Part shown: piece by piece, positions 34,168 through 40,062 of the stretch
Numbering within the stretch: the first letter of the stretch is position 1
Layout of the letters: each line of letters opens with the position of its first letter
Source of the DNA: CAZJUR01 sp964549525
Lineage (GTDB): Bacteria > Patescibacteriota > Saccharimonadia > Saccharimonadales > Saccharimonadaceae
DNA length: 64,000 bases
NCBI GenBank assembly: GCA_964549525.1
Contig: CAZJUR010000001.1
Span: 100,280-164,279, forward strand
Direction of reading: 5' to 3'
Program-made: the position numbers and the translations under genes
Notes under the pieces: generated by a model
Databases searched by the model: none
The model's input: the letters and a program-made list of their open reading frames with translations, nothing else
Told to the model about the DNA's origin: nothing

Positions 34168-34196
34168 TTGCATCTGTTTTTGGCATGGTGTATAAT
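34168..34196 (+). promoter_or_regulatory. Promoter of the attenuated cassette 3
   Basis: TTGCAT (34168-34173), 17 nt, TATAAT (34191-34196). The start would be near 34203, a few bases before a 19-codon leader ORF. No second promoter is visible between the downstream terminator (34305-34347) and the main gene. Confidence 0.75.
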
Positions 34197-34207
34197 CGAC
34201 ATCGGTC

Positions 34208-34267
34208 ATGAGTAAGTTTTATTTTACGGTCCAACAAACTATGCGTGTACTCCTCGTGAGTAACTAG
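34208..34267 (+). CDS. Predicted 19-residue leader peptide
   Basis: ATG 34208 to TAG 34265-34267 encodes MSKFYFTVQQTMRVLLVSN. It begins about 5 nt after the predicted transcription start and ends 3 nt before the 5' arm of a possible antiterminator (34271-34279). A ribosome at the stop codon would cover that arm. There is no run of a single amino acid, so the signal would not be simple tRNA starvation; stalling by the nascent peptide or a drug is possible (inference). Part of its end (GTGTACTC.., GTGAGTAACT) is repeated at the start of the main gene. Confidence 0.5.
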   Translation: MSKFYFTVQQTMRVLLVSN

Positions 34268-34270
34268 TAT

Positions 34271-34347
34271 GCTGACGTAGAATATTTGACAATTTAATCG
34301 AGATAAAACCTTACGTCAGCCGGAGCGGCCCGTAAGGTTTTTTATTC
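34271..34347 (+). promoter_or_regulatory. Transcription attenuator with mutually exclusive hairpins
   Basis: The terminator form is AAAACCTTACG (34305-34315) pairing with CGTAAGGTTTT (34331-34341), with an inner GCCG/CGGC helix, followed by TTTTTTATT. The antiterminator form is GCTGACGTA (34271-34279) pairing perfectly with TACGTCAGC (34312-34320), which would break the terminator's 5' arm and inner helix. The two cannot coexist. With the leader ORF just upstream this is the layout of a ribosome-controlled attenuator. A simple terminator of a ~145-nt RNA is the alternative. Confidence 0.7.
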
Positions 34348-34370
34348 CTTGCTGAGATAGGTTGAGAAAT

Positions 34371-34443
34371 CGACACATCTCAGGAAGGGGTAATCCCGCC
34401 TTTTCCCACCTGTGTCGGGTGTACTCTCACCAGGGAGGTGAGT
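34371..34443 (+). promoter_or_regulatory. Structured 5' UTR and SD hairpin of the 34447 gene
   Basis: CGACACA (34371-34377) pairs with TGTGTCG (34411-34417). Inside, GGAAGGGG (34383-34390) can pair with CCTTTTCC (34399-34406). Next, CTCACC (34426-34431) pairs with GGTGAG (34437-34442), holding half of the strong SD GGGAGGTGA in a hairpin with loop AGGGA. Translation could therefore be controlled in addition to transcription. Confidence 0.6.
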
Positions 34444-34446
34444 AAC

Positions 34447-34728
34447 TTGATCGTAATGATTAGGTCACGCGAATCGTCGCCCCAGCGCAATCAACGCGAG
34501 GCGATGCGCGACATGATTGTCAGCGGACTTCAGCGAAAAGGACCAGTTGATGCTCCTAACTGGGAATATCTTCTGGTAAACGAATTAGGCATTCACGTGC
34601 CTAAGGGCAGTAGGAGGCAATGGCGGAAAGCTCTTTTCAGCCTCAAGTACAAATATCGCTGCTTGCGCGTAGTTCCGTTCCGCCACCAGAATGGCGAGCG
34701 GTGGGGCCGGTATATCTACGTGGACTGA
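34447..34728 (+). CDS. Small basic protein, unknown function (cassette 3)
   Basis: A 93-residue basic protein (frame 34438-34728). The SD GGGAGGTGA (34433-34441) is nearly perfect and favours TTG 34447 (5 nt away). GTG 34438 lies inside the SD, and ATG 34456 is 14 nt away. Many Arg/Lys/Trp residues (RSRESSPQRNQREAMRD, SRRQWRKAL, GERWGRYIYVD) and a likely helix-rich middle suggest nucleic-acid or membrane-surface binding (inference). No family is recognised. Base use is more GC-rich than in neighbouring genes, with many GCG/CGC codons, so acquisition from outside is possible. An elaborate leader precedes it and a strong 3' hairpin follows. Confidence 0.65.
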   Translation: MIVMIRSRESSPQRNQREAMRDMIVSGLQRKGPVDAPNWEYLLVNELGIHVPKGSRRQWRKALFSLKYKYRCLRVVPFRHQNGERWGRYIYVD

Positions 34729-34738
34729 CGATCTTCTT

Positions 34739-34770
34739 GGGTGCTGTGCTGTTTTTACGGCACAGCACCC
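34739..34770 (+). terminator. 3' hairpin of the 34447 gene
   Basis: An 11-bp GC-rich stem GGGTGCTGTGC/GCACAGCACCC with a 10-nt T-rich loop, 10 nt after the stop. It is followed by ATACCTTTCCCC, a weak U-tract. Confidence 0.7.
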
Positions 34771-34801
34771 ATACCTTTCCCCTCATACGAAAATATAGTA
34801 T

Positions 34802-34824
34802 ACTCCTTCTCATAAAGAAGGAGT
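34802..34824 (+). promoter_or_regulatory. Hairpin enclosing the mscL Shine-Dalgarno
   Basis: ACTCCTTC (34802-34809), loop TCATAAA, GAAGGAGT (34817-34824), then TTTTTAG and ATG 34831. The 3' arm is the mscL SD (GAAGGAG), so the ribosome site is fully paired. A TATAGT/TATACT box just upstream (about 34793-34804) would place the hairpin near the 5' end of the mRNA. With the T-run it could also act as an intrinsic attenuator. Confidence 0.7.
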
Positions 34825-34830
34825 TTTTAG

Positions 34831-35178
34831 ATGGCACGTAAAATAGCAACAAAACATGCAAGTGGGTTTATTACATTCGTGAGGGAGCAAGGAGTTATTG
34901 GTCTAGCTGTTGGTCTAGCGATTGGTACAGCAGCTGGTGCGAGTGTAAAAGTCATTGTCGATGAGTTGATCTCGCCGATCGTTGCATTACTAACCAGAGG
35001 CGTAGATCTTAATAGTCTCAAATGGGTTATTTTAGAAAAATCAAAAGACCAGCCCGAAGTTGCAATTGGGTATGGTGCAATCCTTAGTTCAATCATCACT
35101 TTACTGGCCACGGCATTTGTGATTTATCAAGTTGTCCATATTGCCAAACTAGATCGCGCTGATAAGAAAAAAGACTAA
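34831..35178 (+). CDS. mscL: Large-conductance mechanosensitive channel MscL
   Basis: A 115-residue inner-membrane channel that opens under membrane tension to release solutes during osmotic downshock. The N-terminal amphipathic helix (FITFVREQGVIGLAVGLAIG), the gate region AVGLAIGTAAGASVKVIVDELISP and a second helix (GAILSSIITLLATAFVIYQVV) are typical. A basic C-terminal end follows, shorter than in E. coli. The SD lies inside a perfect 8-bp hairpin (34802-34824), so translation may be conditional. Monocistronic. Confidence 0.95.
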   Translation: MARKIATKHASGFITFVREQGVIGLAVGLAIGTAAGASVKVIVDELISPIVALLTRGVDLNSLKWVILEKSKDQPEVAIGYGAILSSIITLLATAFVIYQVVHIAKLDRADKKKD

Positions 35179-35221
35179 ATAAACAGGTACTTACTGTCAA
35201 TTTACTAGTATAATAATCCAT

Positions 35222-35758
35222 ATGACACAACGAGCAGCTTTACTGTGGATTGACTTAGAGATGACCGGTCTTGAGCCAGCAAAAGATCAAATTTTAGAAG
35301 TGGCAGCGATAGCTACTAACTGGAACTTTGATGAAATTGCCACCTACGAAGCAGTGGTGCATGTTGATAACGGTGTTATAAACGAACGAATGATCGGACA
35401 ATTCTGGGAAACTCATCATTCAGCTCGAGATGCACTGATCGCTCAAAATGAACACGGCAAAGATAGTCTACAAGTGGAGCAGGAATTGTGCGAATTTTTA
35501 GACGAACATTTTAGCGGAGATAAACCAGTTTTACTTGCAGGTAATTCGATTCATCAAGATAGAAAGTTCATAGATAACGAGTGGTCAAAATTGGCATCAA
35601 AACTGCACTACAGGATGCTCGATGTTAGTGCCTGGAAAGTTGTTTTTGAAGGTAAATACCGAAAAAAATTTGCTAAGCCTGAGTCTCATCGCGCACTTGC
35701 AGATATTCGTGGCTCGATAGAAGAGCTTCAATATTATCTTAAAAAAATAAAAATATGA
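35222..35758 (+). CDS. orn: Oligoribonuclease
   Basis: A 178-residue DEDDh 3'-5' exoribonuclease that degrades 2-5 nt RNAs (and pGpG) to mononucleotides. WIDLEMTGLEP carries the first Asp and Glu, NSIHQDRKFID the third acidic residue, and HRALADIRGSIEEL the last Asp and catalytic His. Length is normal for Orn. TATAAT (35209-35214) lies 7 nt before the ATG (leaderless). It overlaps the yjbR-like gene by 4 nt. In this genome it would complement the GGDEF cyclase at 62.6 kb by removing pGpG (inference). Confidence 0.96.
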   Translation: MTQRAALLWIDLEMTGLEPAKDQILEVAAIATNWNFDEIATYEAVVHVDNGVINERMIGQFWETHHSARDALIAQNEHGKDSLQVEQELCEFLDEHFSGDKPVLLAGNSIHQDRKFIDNEWSKLASKLHYRMLDVSAWKVVFEGKYRKKFAKPESHRALADIRGSIEELQYYLKKIKI

Positions 35759-36078
35759 CGCATAAAGAACTTGAACAATATATTTTGACGATGCGTGGTG
35801 CAATTTTAGACTACCCATTTGGTAAAGATGTAGCGGTATATAAGGTTGGCGACGAAAAGGGTAAAATGTTTGCGTTGATTTCCGAAGGTTCAAAGCCGGT
35901 GCGAGTAAGTTTAAAATGCGATCCCCAATTAGCGCTCAACCTTCGTGAAAAATATGAATCAGTCTTGCCGGGTTACCACTTAAACAAAAAACACTGGAAT
36001 ACCATTATTTGTTCTGGGCAGTTGAGCCAAGACGAGATTTTCGATCTGGTCCGTCACAGCTACGAACTTGTAACCTGA
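35755..36078 (+). CDS. MmcQ/YjbR-family DNA-binding-like protein
   Basis: A 107-residue protein of the YjbR/CyaY-like fold. FPFGKD-type motif DYPFGKDVAVYKVG, MFALIS, VSLKCDP, LREKYESVLPGYHLNKKHWNTI and a C-terminal helix (DEIFDLVRHSYELV) are family signatures. The molecular role is unclear in all bacteria; DNA binding has been suggested for the fold. It is coupled to orn (ATGA) and ends flush with the convergent gene at 36079. Confidence 0.88.
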   Translation: MTHKELEQYILTMRGAILDYPFGKDVAVYKVGDEKGKMFALISEGSKPVRVSLKCDPQLALNLREKYESVLPGYHLNKKHWNTIICSGQLSQDEIFDLVRHSYELVT

Positions 36079-36645
36079 CTAAACGCGAATTTTTTCAAGG
36101 CGCTCCGTTGTCTTTGATAAGTTTGTATCTAAGGTTTCGAGTGCTTTCTTAAGATTTGCTGTTTTAACACTTGGGTATATTTCGGCCATTAAAATTCGAA
36201 TAGACCGGATTTTAGTTTGAATAGTTTCTTTCATGGCACTATCAAGTTTATTATTGAGGGCAGCTTCTTCTAACTCCTCGTCCGTAGTATCTGTTTCGCT
36301 CGCAAGTACTTTAGGGTCGACGTTCTCTGGTACACCTGCTTCGCTCAGGAGCGGGGTGATTGTATTAGTGTCACTAGCTAGATTAATACTAAATTCTGAG
36401 ATAAGACGACTTAACTCTTCATTCTTGATATTTCGTGTCTGTTCGGTATTATCGAGAATAGCTTGAAGTGTCGACAGTCGTATCGTCAAACGCTGAAGTT
36501 CCTTTGAAATATCTTTTCCGCCGCCAGCAAGTAATAAACCTACGCCAACAATTACTGCAGCGACTAGTCCGATGCCGAGCAAGAGTATTTTTCGCGATGG
36601 AACTCGTGACTGCGGAGCAGGGGATACGTAATAATCAGGACCCAT
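36079..36645 (-). CDS. Single-pass membrane protein with helical exterior domain
   Basis: A 188-residue protein. A short N-terminal cytoplasmic segment with SRVPSRK precedes one membrane helix (about 20-41, ILLLGIGLVAAVIVGVGLLL). A ~145-residue, mostly helical exterior domain follows, rich in Leu/Thr/Glu (ELQRLTIRLSTLQAILDN). There is no Cys after the helix, so it is not a lipoprotein. Unrecognised. It is divergent from dnaG and convergent, with no gap, with the yjbR-like gene. Confidence 0.7.
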   Translation of the reverse strand: MGPDYYVSPAPQSRVPSRKILLLGIGLVAAVIVGVGLLLAGGGKDISKELQRLTIRLSTLQAILDNTEQTRNIKNEELSRLISEFSINLASDTNTITPLLSEAGVPENVDPKVLASETDTTDEELEEAALNNKLDSAMKETIQTKIRSIRILMAEIYPSVKTANLKKALETLDTNLSKTTERLEKIRV

Positions 36646-36703
36646 AGTTAGTATTCATTTAACCACAAACATTATCAGAGGTAAAGAGTGCTATAATCTA
36701 ACT

Positions 36704-38440
36704 ATGCAAGACGCAAAAGAAGAGGTGCGTAATCGGCTCAATATTGAAGATGTCGTCGGAGAATACGTTCGACTGCAACGAGCTGGTCGGAGTTTAAAGG
36801 GATTGAGTCCGTTTACGAGTGAAAAAACACCCAGTTTTATGGTGAGCCCCGATAAACATGTCTGGTATGATTTCAGTAGTCAATCGGGTGGAGATATCTT
36901 TAGCTTTATTATGAAAATTGAAGGACTTGATTTTCGGGGTGCACTAGAACTTTTGGCCCGAAAAGCCGGCGTTGATCTGAGCTTGTATCAAAGTGGGGAT
37001 CGATCACTTGGCAAAAAAAAGCAGCGACTGTATGATCTGCTTGATCTTGCCACAATTTATTACCAACAAACACTTCTCAAAAACAAGCGCGCACTTGATT
37101 ATGTTTTTACGACAAGAAAATTGCAGAAAAAAACGGTACAAAATTTTCGACTGGGTTTTGCGCCTGATACAGTAGATGCAATTGTTCAATTTCTTGTTAA
37201 AAAAGGCTATACAACTCAAGAAATCAAGGAAGCAGGCCTCACCAACCGACGAGGTGGTGATTTATTTCGCTCACGAATTATCATTCCATTGATGGACGAC
37301 AGTGGCAATGTAATTGGCTTTACGGGAAGACTGCTCGGCGAAGACGCAAAAGCACCAAAATATTTAAATACCCCACAAACCTTACTGTATGATAAATCTC
37401 GACATGTTTTTGGTCTCTCACAAGCCAAAGAGGCTATTCGGAAAGATCATACCGCTATTTTGGTGGAAGGTAATATCGATGTTATCAGTTCACACCAGGC
37501 GAATGCTTGCTCAGTTGTGGCGACAGCTGGTACCGCACTCACTAAGGATCATTTACAAATTATAAAGCGCTTTGCTCCTCGCGTCTTGTTGGCTTTCGAT
37601 AGCGACAAAGCAGGGCTTGCTGCGACTGAGCGAGCAATTCGTGTAGCTCAACAGCTGGATATGGAGCTCAGTATTGTAGATATGCCGCCTGGCACTAAAG
37701 ATCCCGACGAGCTTATTCAGCAAGATATCAAGCTATGGAAAAAAGCGATTGATGATGCAGTACCGGCAGTGGACTGGGTGATCGATACTTACCAATCACA
37801 TTACGATCTTTCCTCTGCTGAAGGCAAAAAAAAGTACACATCTCAGTGCCTTACGATCATCGGACTTCTCGTAGATGAAGTAGAAAAAGATCACTACATC
37901 CGTCGTGTTGCTGAAATTGTTGATGTCCAATACGAGACCTTAATTGCTAAATTCAGAAATGTTCCGTCTCAAAAAAATTCACCACTTCGACATACAACGT
38001 ATGAAAAAAAAGATGAAAAAGCACCATTTCAGACAACCGACACACTTTTAAGTATTGCCGCATTTGACCCTACGGTGCGTGGACTTCTCGTAGAACTTGG
38101 AGAAGATGTATTGATTGATGATGAAGCAAAACAATTATTGGAATATTTACAGAAGCACCCTGACGTATCACTAGCTGATAGATTACCTCAAGCATTGCGA
38201 AAGATTGAAACCTATGTTAAAATTGCAGTACTTAAAGCGGATGAACGATATGGAGCATGGAGTAGTCTCGATCGCTATGACGAAACAGCTCGACTCATCA
38301 AGCTGATACAACATGAAACGAAACAACAACACAAAGAAAAATTAACCAAGCAACTTCAGCAAGCAGAAAATGCTCATGATGATGTCGCTGCTGAAAACAT
38401 ACGAAACCAATTGAATATATTGATTAAGGAGATGAAATAG
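36704..38440 (+). CDS. dnaG: DNA primase DnaG without zinc ligands
   Basis: A 578-residue primase that makes RNA primers at replication forks. The N-terminal domain is recognisable (GLSPFTSEKTPSFMVSPDKHVWYDFSSQSGGDI, given here in pieces: GLSPFTSEKTPSF, then HVWYDFSS). The usual CPFH and CFGC zinc ligands are replaced by Ser35, Thr38, Asp56 and Ser59. The TOPRIM core is present (ILVEGNIDVISS; LLAFDSDKAGLAATERA), with EGNID instead of EGYMD. A C-terminal helicase-interaction-like region follows. TATAAT (36692-36697) lies 6 nt before ATG. It precedes rpoD directly, the classic dnaG-rpoD pair. Confidence 0.95.
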   Translation: MQDAKEEVRNRLNIEDVVGEYVRLQRAGRSLKGLSPFTSEKTPSFMVSPDKHVWYDFSSQSGGDIFSFIMKIEGLDFRGALELLARKAGVDLSLYQSGDRSLGKKKQRLYDLLDLATIYYQQTLLKNKRALDYVFTTRKLQKKTVQNFRLGFAPDTVDAIVQFLVKKGYTTQEIKEAGLTNRRGGDLFRSRIIIPLMDDSGNVIGFTGRLLGEDAKAPKYLNTPQTLLYDKSRHVFGLSQAKEAIRKDHTAILVEGNIDVISSHQANACSVVATAGTALTKDHLQIIKRFAPRVLLAFDSDKAGLAATERAIRVAQQLDMELSIVDMPPGTKDPDELIQQDIKLWKKAIDDAVPAVDWVIDTYQSHYDLSSAEGKKKYTSQCLTIIGLLVDEVEKDHYIRRVAEIVDVQYETLIAKFRNVPSQKNSPLRHTTYEKKDEKAPFQTTDTLLSIAAFDPTVRGLLVELGEDVLIDDEAKQLLEYLQKHPDVSLADRLPQALRKIETYVKIAVLKADERYGAWSSLDRYDETARLIKLIQHETKQQHKEKLTKQLQQAENAHDDVAAENIRNQLNILIKEMK

Positions 38441-39456
38441 TGCCAAAAAAATCAGCTACCCCAGCACATGATGATAATGCTCATATTATCGACGATGAAC
38501 TACTCGATAATGACATGATCGCCGACGCGTTTGAAGAAGAAGAGCCAAAAGAAGAAGATTTAGCCGATGAAGAACTAGAAGAAGCATCAAATTTAGTTGG
38601 AACATCTTACACAGACGATGTTTCTGATGATAGCGTGCGCCTCTATTTACGGGAAATTGGAAAAATTCCGCTTTTAAATGCAGAAGAAGAACTAGAATTA
38701 GCTCAAAAAGTTGTCGCAGGCGACCGAAGGGCTAAAGACAAAATGGCAGAAGCTAATATGCGCCTCGTGGTATCTATCGCAAAACGCTATAGCGGGCGAG
38801 GACTCGATTTTCTCGATTTGATCCAAGAAGGTAACACCGGCCTTCTCCGTGCAGTGGAAAAATTTGACCCCGATAAAGGCTTTAAATTCTCCACCTATGC
38901 TACCTGGTGGATTCGACAGGCGATTACTCGCGCGATTGCGGACCAAGCTCGCGTGATTCGTATCCCTGTTCATATGGTTGAAACCATTAATAAACTGCTC
39001 CGTACACAACGACGCATGACTCAAGACCTTAACCGAGAGCCGACGATCGAAGAACTTGCCGCAGAATTAGAAATGGAGCCAGAAAAAGTCGAGTATGTCA
39101 TAAAGATCAAACAAGATATTCACTCTCTTGATGCAGGCGTGGGGCGAGATGGTGAAGATGAAGATTCTGTGCTCGGTGATTTTGTCGAAGACGAAGACAC
39201 TATTAGTCCAGTAGATAGCGCAGCCGACCAATTACTCAAAGAACAGATTCAAGATGTCTTAGGCACATTGAGTGAGCGTGAACAAAAAATTATTCGCATG
39301 CGATTTGGACTTGATGATGGTAAAAATCATACTCTAGAAGAAGTTGGACAAGAATTTGCCGTAACGCGTGAACGTATTCGTCAAATCGAAGCAAAAGCGC
39401 TCGCCAAGCTTCGTAAAAATAAAGATGTCAAAAAACTACACGAATACTTAAAATAG
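38440..39456 (+). CDS. rpoD: Primary sigma factor RpoD (sigma-70/SigA)
   Basis: A 338-residue housekeeping sigma factor starting with GTG that overlaps the dnaG stop by one base. An acidic ~60-residue N-terminus replaces region 1.1. Region 1.2 (VRLYLREIGKIPLL), region 2 (LRLVV-type RLVVSIAKRYSGRGLDFLDLIQEGN, then FSTYATWWIRQAI), region 3 and region 4 with the -35-binding helix-turn-helix (TLEEVGQEFAVTRERIRQIE) are complete. It should recognise the TTGACA/TATAAT promoters seen throughout. Encoded after dnaG as in many bacteria. Confidence 0.97.
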   Translation: MPKKSATPAHDDNAHIIDDELLDNDMIADAFEEEEPKEEDLADEELEEASNLVGTSYTDDVSDDSVRLYLREIGKIPLLNAEEELELAQKVVAGDRRAKDKMAEANMRLVVSIAKRYSGRGLDFLDLIQEGNTGLLRAVEKFDPDKGFKFSTYATWWIRQAITRAIADQARVIRIPVHMVETINKLLRTQRRMTQDLNREPTIEELAAELEMEPEKVEYVIKIKQDIHSLDAGVGRDGEDEDSVLGDFVEDEDTISPVDSAADQLLKEQIQDVLGTLSEREQKIIRMRFGLDDGKNHTLEEVGQEFAVTRERIRQIEAKALAKLRKNKDVKKLHEYLK

Positions 39457-39457
39457 T

Positions 39458-40024
39458 CTATTTTCGAGAGTTGTTTTTTTGTAATAGCTCATCAAGTCGT
39501 TCGATGACATATGGTAAGTCTCTGTCATTTAGAATCGTATAATCAGCGTTGCCAATTGGGCCGCCTTTTTCGAGATTTTCTATTTCTGCATAGTCGCGGG
39601 CACTGGCTTCTTCAGGAGTCAATGGTCTGACAGCTCGTTTTTCAAGACGTTTGTGGCGAAGCTCTCGCGGCGCCACAATGGCAATGATGATAGCATTATG
39701 ACCATATTTTTTTTTGAAAAATTTGTATTCACTCCAACTATATAATCCGTCAACCACGATGTCATGTTGACCTGCCTCAGCTAAATGATCAATTTCTTCT
39801 GCAATTAATTTTGCATAGGCATCTGTGCCGTGCAACCGACGCAAATCTTCGCGCACTAGTTTTTCGTTCTCTGGCGTCACATCAAGACCCCGATTTTTAA
39901 CTTCTTTGAGGGTAATTCCCCCAAAATAAACCGACGGAAAGCCTTTTTCTTTCAAATAATCTACACATGAGCTTTTGCCTGCTCCCGGCATTCCCACGAA
40001 GCAAAGTAATTTTGGTGTTGTCAT
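39458..40024 (-). CDS. P-loop nucleotide kinase-like protein (UPF0200/adenylate-kinase-like)
   Basis: A 188-residue P-loop protein. CFVGMPGAGKSS (about 8-19) is the phosphate-binding loop. VYFGGITLKEVKNRGLDVTPENEK, IVVDGLYSWSEYKFFKKKYG and NADYTILND recall the archaeal UPF0200 group related to nucleotide and dephospho-CoA kinases. The start is ATG 40022-40024, with TATAAT on minus (40031-40036) 6 nt upstream; a longer upstream frame crosses that promoter and polA. Substrate unknown. It is convergent with rpoD (1-nt gap) and divergent from polA. Confidence 0.78.
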   Translation of the reverse strand: MTTPKLLCFVGMPGAGKSSCVDYLKEKGFPSVYFGGITLKEVKNRGLDVTPENEKLVREDLRRLHGTDAYAKLIAEEIDHLAEAGQHDIVVDGLYSWSEYKFFKKKYGHNAIIIAIVAPRELRHKRLEKRAVRPLTPEEASARDYAEIENLEKGGPIGNADYTILNDRDLPYVIERLDELLQKNNSRK

Positions 40025-40030
40025 ATCTGT

Positions 40031-40055
40031 ATTATACCTGATGGTAGCGTATAAT
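40031..40055. promoter_or_regulatory. Divergent -10 boxes of the kinase gene (-) and polA (+)
   Basis: TATAAT on minus (40031-40036) is 6 nt from ATG 40024. TATAAT on plus (40050-40055) is 7 nt from ATG 40063. The ATG at 40054 overlaps the plus -10 itself, so it cannot be transcribed from this promoter, which fixes polA's start at 40063. Confidence 0.7.
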
Positions 40056-40062
40056 GAGTAGT

